64,000 bases of DNA from Antedon mediterranea (Eukaryota; Echinodermata; Crinoidea; Comatulida; Antedonidae), in NCBI RefSeq assembly GCF_964355755.1, contig NC_092673.1, positions 32,557,648 through 32,621,647 of the forward strand, given 5' to 3'. The position numbers and the translations under genes were made by a program. The notes below the pieces were generated by a model. The model was not told where the DNA came from. It worked only from the letters and a program-made list of their open reading frames with translations, and searched no databases. This document shows, in pieces, positions 1-16,190 of the stretch. Each line of letters begins with the position of its first letter. The first letter of the stretch is position 1.

Positions 1-1187
1 TGTCCATGTTAAGAAAACCTTAACAAAAACGTCTTCGTTTTATTATTGACTGTGAGGAAATATAAATTGTATCTAGTTTGTTCGACGGTGATAATTTCTG
101 TTAATAAACTTTATAACTCATTAACCGATAGTTAATTTCAAATTATCAAGAATACAAAATTGCTGGAACGTGATGATAGCTGATAAGCGTAAATTATTAT
201 ACGAGGTACGTGTGAATGGAACGCGCATGTTCCTGCGTTTGTTTATTTGTTTGTTCGTGTCTGCCACGAGGCCAAGACAAAAGCGGCTTTGTTGTACTGA
301 AGCATCTGATATAATTTCATTGCAATTGCCTTTTGAATAGCACTTCGCCTCTATCATTTGTCAATTTGTTCGGTTTATTGAATTTTAAGCCTTTTGTCAA
401 CACAAAAACGATGTTCTTGATAAAAGAGCATTGAAGCGTGACAGTGACCAATCAGCGCCTGGTGTAAAACTCATTAAGCGTGCATTTCGCTTGCTCTCAT
501 TCGCTGTTGTCTGTATACCACGTGTTCAGAATTACTCAAACTTAGGTGGTTCGAACCAATGGATAGTCACTCGATTCTATAGATTTAACAATGCTTTTCA
601 ATCTATTGGTTTACCTCTAAAACACAGTGAAACACTCTTCAACATCACAAAGTGTGCAACGTTTGTTGAGACACCACTTGTTTTCTCTTCAAAACTCAAA
701 AGCCGGTTATTATCACTCAAGACAGTGCAAACTAAAGTATATTCGTTTCAGGTTTATTTAGGTAAGATTAAAGACAATTCTAATACTATTAATAACCAAA
801 TTAACAATATTTATATTTTCTTTAACCAGTAATAATTGTTTAATTAGTAATGTTTTAAAAATATTTAGCTGTAACGTAATGTTTTAATTTTGTTTAAACA
901 AAAATTGTTAAAGACATTCGTTTGTAAAATAACTTTTGCAAATATGTGGAGTTGATGTTTTCAATTTTTTTTAAAGTAAAAGTGATTAGAACTTGTGAGT
1001 CATCTGACACCTACGTTTTATTCAGGTAATGAAGCAAAACGGTTCCATTAATGATATTTTTTTCTCTTTACTCACAGCGTTTGTTAACGGACCGACATCG
1101 AGTAACATCAGTTTTTACTCGCGGTTGATGACGGATCATAACACTACTAGGACACAAAATATCAAGTAATCGTTATACATATTCAGC
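1..1187. promoter_or_regulatory. 5' flank and putative promoter/5'UTR of the Barhl gene
   Basis: No supported coding exon lies here. A 133-codon open frame at 431-832 has no recognisable domain and sits in AT-rich sequence, so I treat it as chance. A CCAAT-type word (gaccaatcagcgcc) lies near 447-460, and a CpG-containing stretch at 1075-1150 lies just ahead of the homeobox start codon. The true transcription start cannot be placed by eye. A promoter role is inferred from position only. Confidence 0.4.
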
Positions 1188-5397
<4,210 letters not shown>

Positions 5398-5543
5398 AGA
5401 CAGTCTAAATAGTTTTTAACTTTTTTTAAAATTTATTATTTGAATTAAAATTGGCTTTTATAAACGTTTAAATTCCAATTTAAAATACCACGAACGCGTT
5501 TCCACCATGTATTGTTGCATATTGAAATAATTGTGTTGCGTTG

Positions 5544-5569
5544 AGCAGCACATTCCATAAAGTGCTGCT
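5544..5569 (+). other. Small hairpin in the putative Barhl 3'UTR
   Basis: An AGCAGCAC arm and a GTGCTGCT arm form a perfect 8-bp stem with a 10-base loop. It lies about 150 bp after the Barhl stop codon, so it is probably transcribed in the 3'UTR. The role is unknown. Confidence 0.4.
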
Positions 5570-5929
5570 AAAACACATCCGCGGCGTGCCATACACGTCA
5601 GCATTTATTGTACATGCGCTCGACGCAACACGCGTAAATCAAACAGTGTGCAACAAACTTAATTTGATATATAAATAAGATAATTTTTTTCCTAATTACT
5701 AGTGTCCAGTTGATTACTATTCGATTATAAGCTTTAGTTTAATTTGTTTTAGGTATCTACAACCGTTTGAATCCTAGCTTACTAATTACTCAATGGCAAT
5801 CTGATCTTGGCTAATTTAAGTAGCTGTGAAGTTAACGTGATCGAAATTATAAATAAGATTCGAGTTGATTGATGAAGAGTGTCTTGATGACGATAATGAT
5901 GTATTGATCATTCGAAGAGACAAAAATAG

Positions 5930-5981
5930 ACGCGCGCGTACAAAAACTGTATCAATTTCCTCAGCATTTGTACGCGCATGT
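5930..5981. repeat. CG-rich palindromic element, second full-length copy
   Basis: It has the same 52-bp length and arrangement as the copy at 4968-5019. The left arm is intact. The right arm reads TTTGTACGCGCATGT, with one change from the perfect arm. It lies just downstream of the Barhl stop codon region. Confidence 0.7.
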
Positions 5982-7481
5982 CAAATTGTGTGTCAACAAA
6001 CTTAATTTTGAACTGGGACCTAACGAAAGTAGAGTTATCTACTAAACATTTTCACAAACTTTCAGAAAAATAGTCCTCTAAAAATAATTAATAATTATAA
6101 ATAGGTTATTTATGTTTCATATTGTTTATAATATTGTATATCAATGACCTATCAATAGCACATCAATGTAAAGGTCACGTGAACATTCATGCGTATCATT
6201 TACATATTTATGTCACAAGTATTATAATTAATTTATCTTGTTTTATTTTATTTTGCTTCAGCCGTTCGCTGAATTAAATCAAAGCCTGAAATATTTTGTT
6301 TGTAAAAAGTGTACAGATAGAAATTACGTAAATCATTCCTTGGGATATTTTTCCAATAGAACACAGAGTTTAAAGTTCAGATTTCAGAGTTAAAATTTAC
6401 TGATATCAAGTTAAAAAATTATTTTGGCAATACTCAAAATGTCAAGACTTGTTAGCGTACGTTCCCATTACAACTTTTAACACATTCTGTACCTACTCGA
6501 TGTAAACGCGTTAAAATGAATATAGTGTGAACACACGTTAATAAAACTTTTTAACAATATTGGGTATTTAACATAGGCAAACATTTTAAACGGATTTAAA
6601 TTTGTTAATCAGGTCGTTTCAGTCGATAAATATGCATAACCTATATTTTTAATCTGCTATATTCACCATATTTTCAATTTCGAATTTCTGTAAATTACCT
6701 AAAACTGGGTGTCTATCGTTTCGATGACCCGGATTGCGTTAAATACCGTCCCAGTTACATAAGTTGAATACAACTTTAACCATCTAAAAACAATTAACTG
6801 TTAGTAAAGAATTCACTATATTTAAATTCTAATTCAATTCGGATCGATTTTAGCAACTCTCGATGCGAAATTAATATGAATAAATACATAGTGTTTATTA
6901 GACACTGTAATATGGGTGTTAAAATCATCTTTATAATTGACTGGGCGAACTGAGTCGAATACATTAGTTCATCTTTAAAAAATGCAAACATCGACCACTT
7001 TTATGATTAGAGATTTGATATGTTGCAATATATTTAAAAATATATCATTTTATTTTAACCAAAATAGTGACAAACTATATTAATTTCAACTAAATAAGTG
7101 TTGTAAGGAACAAACATGTTTGTCAACACAATGAATAGAAACAATTGCAGTATTGTATCACTCTTGATTTGAACTCTGATGTTATATATAAATAGTATAT
7201 GTGTCCTTGTTATATAGCGTGTAAATATATTATGAATTATTATTATTATAAACGCGAAAGATTATTTGTTTTTATAGAATTGTTTTTGTCGTTAATTGAT
7301 GGTGATAATGTTTAATTATTTATAAAATATTTCACAGATTTTAATAAAACATTATCAAACAAATTATAAAAGTATTGTCCGTTTCTTTTTAATGTATTAA
7401 CGCCTCAGAAACCGAAGTTGGGGTGAGTGAATGAGACATAGTGTGGCAAACAGATACATAGGCGATAGGATTAAATAGCAT

Positions 7482-7965
7482 TTATCCATGGGTACACGAG
7501 CCACGTGTGCGGACAACATAAACTGTGAACGGGGTGAGATGCAGTAGTACATGGGTCACGTAGTGTGGACAGTGGTTTAATATATAATATAGAAACTTTG
7601 AAGGAAGTGAGATGCAGCATGCGTCATGTAGTGTGGACAGTGGTTTAATATATAACATAAACTGTGAACGGGGTGAGATCCAGTACATGAGCCACCATAG
7701 TGGGGACAATAATATACAGAAACTGAAGGGAGTGAGACCCAGTAAATTAGTCACGTAGTGTGGACAGTGGTTTAATATACAGGCAATAAAGGGGGAAGAT
7801 CCGGTACATGAGTCACGTACGTGTGGACAATGGTTTAGTATACAGAAACTGAAGGGAGTGAGATCCAGTAAATCAGTCACGTAGTGTGGACAGTGGTTTA
7901 ATATACAGAAAATAAAAGGGGGAAGATCCGGTACATAAGCCACGTACGTTTAGACAATGTACAGA
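7482..7965. repeat. Minisatellite with units of about 60 bp
   Basis: Seven or so imperfect copies carry the phrases cacgtagtgtggacagtgg, tttaatatacagaaact and gggagtgagatccag. Unit lengths vary through internal deletions. The repeat keeps a 153-codon reverse frame open with recurring ILNHCPHYVT, which is an artefact of the repeat and not a gene. Confidence 0.85.
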
Positions 7966-8476
7966 AAAAAGGCTGCGAGCATGTTTGTGGACAAGTAAAG
8001 CAATAGGAAGAAGAGATACCAAATGTCACAATTGAATTTTATAAGAAAATAATATTGAAGTTTCACCAAGCCTCAAGTCAAATGGTTGTAGCAACGAAGA
8101 GGGCGTTATTTAACTTAATTTGAACAGAACGCCTTTGTTAGCCTAGAACATAGAAAAACCGCAGATTTGCACGGAGTGCATTGCCGAGTTTAAATGTTTA
8201 AACAATTGTTTTGAATCTAAATAAAAAAATATCCACAGAAAAGACATTACTAAAATTAATAATATTATAAAGTACTGTAATTCCTATAAATGGCATCTAA
8301 CAAAACAACATTTTAGTAATAAGTAAAGAATAACAGAAGACTAAAGGAAGGCGGGTCAAACTATATCGATTTCGACAAAAATGACGAGAAAAATCAGTAA
8401 CAGTTTCGTTTTACAAGTTGCTAAATAAAAGATGAAATTGCAACATCCATTATGACACCAAACTGTCTCAATGTTG

Positions 8477-8520
8477 ACGCGCGCGTACTAAATGTGTCAT
8501 CAGTATTTGAACGCACATGT
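8477..8520. repeat. CG-rich palindromic element, diverged copy with adjacent half-site
   Basis: The left arm ACGCGCGCGTACTAA is followed about 20 bp later by the decayed right arm TTTGAACGCACATGT. An isolated left half-site starts at 8558. CpG loss in the right arm (CG to CA or TG) is consistent with methylation-driven decay. Confidence 0.6.
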
Positions 8521-9140
8521 TAAATGCTAATAAGTCCTTTTTGGATACAAAAAGTAGACGCGCGCGTACCACAATCACACTGTTGTTATCAACACTATGG
8601 AATTTTTCTCTGCAATGTGACTTGTTTGTCGTTAAAACTACGAAATATTCTTTCAGTAGGCCTAATAATAACCAATCATGAGGCGGCCCTGTGGGATAGC
8701 GAAATATTGCTGCCTACACAGCTCATGTTTCTTACACTGATATCACACTATCATCAATATTATTCAGAATTCGGAATAGTATCACAGCACATTAATAAGA
8801 AATGACCACTGATATAAAACGTATGATACTAATGCGACAAAAAACAATACACGCGGCAGATTGTACACGAATGTTAAGATAGGCTTTTATTTTTTAGGCC
8901 TAGCTATATATAACATTTTATTTTTGATACATAAAAACAGACATTTTGTATAAAAATGTATACTTGTAATCACTTAATACAGACTATTGTTTTGTGACAG
9001 CAATGTCGCGTGAACTATCTTACAGAATGTTTGGGTTTTGTTTATGAAGAAATGACCAGCGGGATAAACTTGATACTAATATGATGATGATGAATATGAT
9101 GATACTAATAATGCGACAGAATACTCATGTATACGAATGT

Positions 9141-9246
9141 TAAGCTAAACTAGTTTGACAAAAAAGTGTGATGTGCCCAAATATGGTAGTGACATCATCA
9201 TGTCCATTTTTGTCACATAAAGTTTGATAGTGTAGACAAAGCTTTA
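9141..9246. mobile_element. MITE-like element, family with GTCTACACTATCAAACT ends
   Basis: The body reads tttgacaaaaaagtgtgatg, followed by tgcccaaatatggtagtgac, and ends with agtttgatagtgtagacaaa then gctt. Other copies are at 22631-22765, 26735-26820, 51271-51380 and 59343-59476, with a fragment at 11487-11535. Inverted ends of the type TAAAGC-TCTGTCTACACTATCAAAC and the short length indicate a non-autonomous DNA transposon. Confidence 0.65.
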
Positions 9247-9717
9247 GAAAATAGGCTTTTATTTTATGTACATTTTGTATAACAAACAATGTATACTGTT
9301 TTTATACAGTAAAAAGTGTCACCTGAACTATCTTTAAACTGAATGTTTTTTTTAAATCCACTCGATAAGGTCTACTGGTATTTCAATTTAATATTATTAT
9401 TAATATTATTATTTCAATTTTAATTATTTTGTTGTTTTCAAAAAACTTTTTACTTAATGATGGATACTGCTTTTACTGCATAGCGCGCGCTAAACACATG
9501 TTTAATTACCCATAATTTAACAAATATTTTATATAATAAGAAAATTCCACATAAATTATATTTCATAAATTCATGTGAACATGGCATAATAGCCTATTTA
9601 ATTATTATAATACACGGTTTCAAAAAAACGCTTTGCCCTATAATGAATTACGTTAGAAACTTGTTAATTGTAAAAAGTATAGTGTAAATTGAGAAGTTGA
9701 ACAAGAAAATTTCAGAT

Positions 9718-9850
9718 TAAAAGTCAAGTCAAAATTAACGTTTATTTCTCTTTAAGTTAACAATAATAAATTACAATAATTTGATTAAACTAAGAGGGGC
9801 AAAATGACAAAAAAGTAAAGCTTGTCAGAGGCAGTCTGAAACTGAAAAAG
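9718..9850 (-). mobile_element. Probable retroelement 3' end remnant
   Basis: The stretch opens with aaaagtcaagtcaaaattaa, followed by an AT-rich run. It resembles the (acttga)-type 3' terminus seen again at 25663. No coding remnant is visible. The assignment is tentative. Confidence 0.3.
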
Positions 9851-10129
9851 AAGTTCATTGAAAGTTGGTATGGAGTAAAAACAAAACAGTATTGTATTTG
9901 CAACGTCATCAGTTTATTTAGTTAGGTAGAAGATACCAAAATATTTTAATATGAATGACAAAAATACTTATACATTATTTATAAAAGAAACGTTTTTTGT
10001 TGTTGATGTTAATAAAAGTATTACAACGATAATGAAAAACACATAATTAGAAACTAATTCCTTCATCATGATATTCTAATCTTACAAATATACTACAAAA
10101 CTGGACAGGTTTTAGATTGCGCGGACTGA

Positions 10130-10950
10130 ATAAACTCGACATGCATATAATGTTCATGTAATTAATAATTCACGGATAACTATCCGCATTGTTGATTAAT
10201 TTAGCGAGGTAGCTTTGCAGTCGTGTTACACTAACACCTTTAAGGCATCCAACTGCAATATGATCATTTTCTGTGATGAATCGACTGATCACTGTTGTTA
10301 ATTCCAATTGTTTCTTAGCCGACGTGTTGTGTCAAATTACAGGCGATATCAAACGCGCGCCTTTTGATCCGTGTGAGCTCGTTCACACTGCGGTTATTTA
10401 CGCGTTTCAGTTGACCAATAAAACTTCGAGCTTGTTCACATTAGCGGCTTACATGATTGCGTCATCAAGCTGTGTCTACGCATTTACGTCAATCATTGCT
10501 AAGCTTTTCGCTGGTGCACAACGTTCACACTAAAGTAGAGTTGTCATGTTTACGTTGTCAAACACTAAAGCAGTGTTTCCATCTTGGCGAAAATTGCGTT
10601 CCAAACAAACGACGATACGTTGAATGAATATTACGTAAAGAGTATACACCATTAGATACACGCGTACACCAAACATTATACATTCGTACATCCTTTTTTG
10701 CACGCGCGCGTCGGCTTTAGTTTCCGCGCGAATGACTTAACCTTGTTCATCGCAGTATTCTGTATAAAATGAGAGCATTCATATCATATAATTAAAATCG
10801 CATTACCGATTATATTATTATGAAGTAGTTTTGTCAAGTTTTTCTAGTCGGCTTCGGATAAAAACCGTGTTGAGCCGACCCGCGCAGCTGTCAGGCCGTA
10901 TCACTTTCTTTGGCGAACAAGTCAAACGATACATTATTATGTGATATAAA
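10130..10950. promoter_or_regulatory. CpG-richer low-repeat block, candidate enhancer
   Basis: This is a compositionally distinct stretch within the desert, with higher CpG, little simple repeat, and clustered homeodomain-type TAAT cores (taattaataattcacgg, gttgattaatttag). An 86-codon open frame at 10273-10533 has no recognisable domain. One CG-rich half palindrome is at about 10701. The enhancer role is inferred from composition and position beside Barhl. Confidence 0.35.
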
Positions 10951-11189
10951 TTTACTAATGTGTCTAGAAAATTACACAATAATCTATAATAGTAGTCGAC
11001 TGTTTCTTCTTAAATCTTAATGTCATTTTGTTGGTAAACGCAATATCATATGTTTTCTTGTATTATTTTGAATATCAATACACTGCACTTGATAAAATAC
11101 AGTCAAAATGTATATATTTCTATATATTAGACCCAAACTTTACTGAAAAATTAAACAGAGGGAAGAAACACTACACTAACAAGCGACAA

Positions 11190-11475
11190 TATTGAGAGTG
11201 AAAACTAATTTTCGAACAAGAGATTCGAACTTAAAAATTGTCACTAACCGAGAATCGAACTAAAATGTTCCTTACAACCGAGACTGAGAATCAAATTCCA
11301 CTTGTCACTACCGAGATTCGAACTCAAATTGTTACACCAAGACTCGAACGAAACGTGTCACAACCGAGAATCGAACTAATTGTCACTAAACGAGACTTAA
11401 CCTCAAATTGTCCCTAAATGAGATCCGAACTAAAGTTGTTACTAACTGAGATACGACAAACTCAGATTTTCAAAA
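11190..11475. repeat. Degenerate tandem repeat with units of about 29 bp
   Basis: About nine diverged copies share a core like accgagattcgaactaaa followed by ttgtcacta. The core echoes a tRNA T-arm (GATTCGAAC), but no complete tRNA is present. A short MITE fragment (gtcaaactagtttgatagtg) follows at 11497. Confidence 0.7.
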
Positions 11476-11564
11476 ACTGTTTTTGATAACAAACTTTTTT
11501 GTCAAACTAGTTTGATAGTGTAAACATAGCTTAACATTCGTTATAATTTTCTCGCGGATCACAT

Positions 11565-11745
11565 GTGCGCAAGCCCCACTGAAACCAGGTGTGAGACCTT
11601 TTCGACATATTTTAATTCCTCCTTTTTCTTCTGGCACTGCTCATGGACCCCCATAGGCTCTAAGGCCCCTGAGTTAGCCAGCGAGCGTTCATAGCCGTTA
11701 AGCCACTGCCCAACCCTCCTAAATAGGGATGTCGACCCCACTAAC
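11565..11745 (-). mobile_element. SINE-like element, copy 1
   Basis: On the minus strand it reads cagtggcttaacggctatga, then acgctcgctggctaactcag, then ccatgagcagtgccagaag. The same phrases recur in diverged form on the plus strand at 53145-53240, so this is a dispersed repeat. The 62-codon open frame over it is not a gene. Confidence 0.5.
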
Positions 11746-12744
11746 AAAAGCTAGTAGTATAGTTTGCTTATTGTGCTAAACAAATATCGCTCCATTACAA
11801 CAAAGACGTTTATTACCCAACGTTATCTTATTCATTTATGTGCGATGCGGCGCCGATTATTTTGAATACATAATTAAATTTCTAATTATATTATGCCATT
11901 TATTCTAATAATCAATAACATGAATACCATCTCTTATTGTCTCTACTTATAAAAATTAATAAGAAACCGTTACATAATTACAAAGTGTAAATTGATATTA
12001 ATGTCTACGTTGTATAAACATTAAGTAGCGTTAATATGGACTTAAGAGTTTTAATTTACAGTCTTTTGAACAACATACTTAATTCATTTGCACGTTCTTA
12101 ACCAGTCAGCGTATCTGTTAAATCGTTACAACAGACCTTCAGATAATAATTTTATTGTGATGTATGATATTGTTTAGCAATAAGAATTTGTAATAGACGT
12201 TCTAAGAATCTAAACACAGCTATCAATTATGCAATAATTCCCGTTAGCGTGTTCGATATAAAGAATAAAACGTTCATAAAATAGACTATAAAACCCCTCT
12301 ATTGTTTTCCTCGTAACATTTATGTTTACTTATATAATTACATATACATATTTATAAGTATTGTATATAATATGCAATATTAGTTCGCATGCTGCTGTAG
12401 ATGAATAATACATACAAGAATACACAATAGACAAATTTATTGAAAAACACGAACATAAAAAAGACAATTTTTATTTTGAATTCTTTTTTTTTCTGATAAA
12501 AGTTGATAATTATTGTTGTCTTTAAATTTAATTTTTAAAAGTTTAAAAATCTCTCAAGATTGTTTTGTACAATCTGACCAGACTCGTATGTAAAAACTAG
12601 AAAATTAATAATAGATTAGTATATCGACAACCTACCGACCGACAGATTAATTTATTTATCCATTCAATTAACAACATTATCTATTATAAAAATCGTTAAT
12701 CTACGCTCACGTACAAATATCATTATTTAAATCAACATTTGAAA

Positions 12745-12789
12745 ACGCGCGTACAAATGAATTATCAACCCAATTTGAACGCGCGCGTA
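12745..12789. repeat. CG-rich palindromic element, copy near 12.75 kb
   Basis: The left arm ACGCGCGTACAAAT and the right arm ATTTGAACGCGCGCGT surround a short AT-rich spacer. This is the most distal copy in the Barhl flank. Confidence 0.6.
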
Positions 12790-13439
12790 AAATGTCTGGC
12801 TATGAGCCTACATTTCTGAATGACAAGAATTTAATACATCATGCATTATAAATATTACCTACCTAAGAAGTCGACCTAGTTTGCACTTAATTTCATAATT
12901 ATTAGAATATGATTACCATAATACACCCATATAAATGACATGACGAATAATCTATTAATATGATTTGTCATCATTTAATATTAATGTTTTGTAAAGTAGC
13001 GAATGTGAAGATCACATCACAAAGTTGAAACCACAGAATGCTTTTTAAAATGCAAAAAGAATAGGAGTTACTATGATATACAGGATCATGCAAAACAGGT
13101 GCTACATCTATTACCTGATATGTTTTTATCCTGTATAAATATGTTTTAAATTAAAAAAATAAATAAATATCAATCAATGGAATTTAACAGAAATGATAAC
13201 AGCATAAAAGGAACAAAAGTTGCAGTTCTTGCTGTACCGGAAATTGATTTGAAAAAAACAAACAAAAAACACCCCACAACAAATGAAAACTGGAAAAGAA
13301 AATTACTATTTTGTTTCACTATTAAAATTAAATTGTCTTTTTAACAATACGATTAAGTTTTGTTTGTATTTAAGATGTCTCCCAAAAACATGAACAAAAT
13401 GAAGATTATGCCTAATTAAATCAGCCTTTGCATAGGTTA

Positions 13440-13690
13440 TTTTGTAGTTTTAATGAAGTTAATCACTTCCTTAGCAAAAATTATGTTTTTATTCATAAAA
13501 TAACATAATAAATTGTTAACTTCAACCAAAAATCCATTGGCTGGCAGCCAATTTTTTGCTTTAAATTACAGTTTTTTCAGGTAAATAAATTTTGTTTAGA
13601 TCCAATTTTTGGTCAAAGTAGATAACTATTATGGGACATTAAAATAGCATATTCAACAGAAAGAATTGTACAAATTATTTTTCATCTTTA
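13440..13690 (+). repeat. Dispersed AT-rich repeat of about 220 bp, copy 1
   Basis: It starts gttttaatgaagttaatcac and ends with gatccaatttttggtcaaag followed by gggacattaaaatagcatat. Related copies are at 15284-15500 (+), 20960-21250 (-) and 49425-49625 (-). No coding capacity is visible. It is probably a non-autonomous transposable element. Confidence 0.6.
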
Positions 13691-15283
13691 ACTTAAAAAT
13701 CGAAGCGAAGAAAAAAATGTATTTGTTCATTTTATCCATTAGGCCTACAATTTACGATCTATTTTTATCTTTTCGATATAATCTATAACATTTGGTAATA
13801 ATACTTTTTGAAATATGTCGGTAAAACAATCTTGTTCATCCAACCATTTATAGAATGTACAAAAGAAAGTATCATTTTAAATTCTTATAAACTTAATATT
13901 CTCAACACGCGGCTCTTTTGTGTCTAATTATAACCCTTTAATTTGACACCGTTCTTATTTTTGGGCGCCACTTGCGCGTGCGGTAAGGTTTCAAATTACC
14001 GATAAAATAGTGTAATAAATACAGTAATCTTTATGATAAGTGAATGATTAGTTTCACAATCAATATACAAAACGTTAACAAATGAAACACATTTTGACAC
14101 ACCATACATCTGTCGAGATACCATCATCATCAAAATTAATTTTGTCTGTAATAAGATCGCGTTAGAAAGTTGTATCTGATCGATTTGAGACCACCAGTCA
14201 ATAGCGACATGCGGGTGTGACTTTACACATCAACTACTACCAATTACAAGCTGTTGATCACCGTAATTTGTTACAATATAAAACAATTGTTACCGCTTAC
14301 AAGAGATGGTAAATAGTCCTTAAGGTGAAGTCTACTACTTGATATGCTAGGCCTAAGCTACTTGAAGACAAGTCAATAATGTATTGATAAATATTTAAGT
14401 ACTTGTATCGAACGAATCGAAGTTGATACGAGTGCAGTAATAAACAAGTCATTATATCAATACGAAATGACAGAGTGATAACTTGTAAGATTAATTAACG
14501 CAAGGCGTCGTTAGCGTATCTGTATTTTTGTACTAGTTTTTTATTAACAATTGTATGAATTATAGCGCGTCGAACAAACACAAATATCAGATCTGTCTAC
14601 GCGGGAAAACGTCAATATAAAATAAGCGGGAAGCCAACGGAAAAGAGAGTTTAATTTGGTTAAAATGCACGTTTTACGAACACAAGTAGTTTATAGTCTG
14701 CGTATTGAACACCTTATCACTGTTAGAAGAGATCCATTTATCTTATATTATGACACGATCGTCTTTGAGTGGGTAATCAATTAATCCTATAAACGTAATA
14801 ATTATTCTTGTAATAATACGCTCGTCAAAGAAAAGCTGTTTAATTCTCACGACGTGTGTACTTTATAATTTCTTAGCAGCAACTTAAATTTTAATTACAT
14901 TAACGCCGAAGACGTTAAAATATCATTCAAAAAACGACCAACTCATCAATTGGTGTAAAATAGACTCGGCAACGCAGAGGTGAAGTCAAAGAAGTCTCCC
15001 AGTTGGTATATGCTTCGCGTGCGGCGTCTGAGTGTGACATTTTAATTTTGTAGGACTACAATTAATTTATTTTAGCTGCATATCGTTTTTAAAGATAATT
15101 TGAAAGCTAATGAATTCGATTAATTTGAAATGTTTCAATGACTGTGTGTGAAAAAAAAATTATCCGAGATTCGAATTAGTTCCCTTTTATGTCATGTAGG
15201 CTTCACCATGACGTCACGAACACTGCCTTACTATCACTGCTTAGTATAGGCATAATAATAAAAGTTGCACGACTTTGAATAGG

Positions 15284-15500
15284 CCTAAGTTTTAATGAAG
15301 TTAATAAATTCCGTCTTATGAGAAGACAAAATAAACGGTTAAATTCAACAAAACCCCATTGACTCACAGTAAATCTAACTATTTTATGCTTTCAATAATT
15401 TTTTTTCAGGTAAATAATTTGTATCGATCCAATTTTTGGACAACGTGAATAACACTACTATGTGCAGGCATCGAAAAAACATTTTCAACAACAAAAATTT
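15284..15500 (+). repeat. Dispersed AT-rich repeat of about 220 bp, copy 2
   Basis: It shares aagttttaatgaagttaata, gtatcgatccaatttttgga and a terminal cattttcaac with the copy at 13440-13690. The middle is diverged. It stops just upstream of the GAATT microsatellite. Confidence 0.55.
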
Positions 15501-15534
15501 TTTTTTAAGTCATGTTGCGCACCTCTGACGTCAA

Positions 15535-15582
15535 TTCAATTCAATTTTTTGAATTGAATTGAATTGAATTGAATTGAATATC
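15535..15582. repeat. GAATT microsatellite with short inversion
   Basis: Attcaattcaatt runs into ttgaattgaattgaattgaa, giving a small inverted arrangement of the pentamer. It directly precedes the 22-bp minisatellite. Confidence 0.8.
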
Positions 15583-15905
15583 GACGTCTAAGGTTATCGA
15601 TATCACCGCCTGAGGTTATCGATATCGACGCCTAAGGTTAGCGATATCGACAACTAAGGTTAGCGAATCGCCGCCTGAGGTTATCGATATCGACGAAATG
15701 TAAGCGATATCAACACCTAAGGTTTAGCGATTTAGATGTTTATGTTGCGATATCGACGTTTATGTTGCGATATCGACGCCTAAGGTTAGCGATATAGACG
15801 CCTAGGTTAGCGATATAGACGCCTAGGATTGGCGATATAGACGCCTAGGATTAGCGATATCGACGCCTAAGGTTAGCGATATCGACGCCTAATGTTAGTT
15901 AATGA
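15583..15905. repeat. 22-bp minisatellite with unit gatatcgacgcctaaggttagc
   Basis: About 14 imperfect copies share gatatcgacgcctaaggtta. Variants include gatatagacgcctaggat and tgcgatatcgacgtttatgt. The variation includes single-base changes and shortened units. It abuts the duplicated block that starts at 15905. Confidence 0.85.
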
Positions 15906-16190
15906 TTGGATGTAAAAGGAAGCGATGGCTTGGTCAGGTACTATGAGAAAATGTGTGGAATCGGCTAAGAAAGGAGAAACGTAAAACTACTAGCTAACAA
16001 GCAAACCTAGAAAATAGACAAACTGACAACCTTACTACCAAATACCACATACATCACAAACTCATAAATAGGCAAAACGATATAAATAAAGAAAATAAAA
16101 AGTATGGAACGCCTAATTTGGAGTTCAAGGTTTTTAATGATACCGTGTATTAAAAATACAAAGCTAATAATAATATAACGAGTTTGAAGT
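15905..16190 (+). repeat. Duplicated block of about 240 bp, copy 1
   Basis: It begins gattggatgtaaaaggaagc and contains actactagctaacaagcaaa, cctagaaaatagacaaactg and aaaaagtatggaacgcctaa. It recurs in direct orientation at 18778-19025 with small indels. It could be a dispersed repeat or a segmental duplication. Confidence 0.75.

Noticed and set aside
431-832. 133-codon frame upstream of Barhl
   Set aside because: No domain, amino-acid use like random AT-rich DNA, and no splice or homology support.
7482-7943. 153-codon reverse frame with recurring ILNHCPHYVT
   Set aside because: It is produced by the minisatellite of about 60 bp. The residues repeat with the DNA unit and there is no domain or splice context.
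10273-10533. 86-codon frame in the desert as a small gene
   Set aside because: No recognisable domain, no splice partners, and no sign of codon preference. The stretch is better viewed as candidate regulatory DNA.
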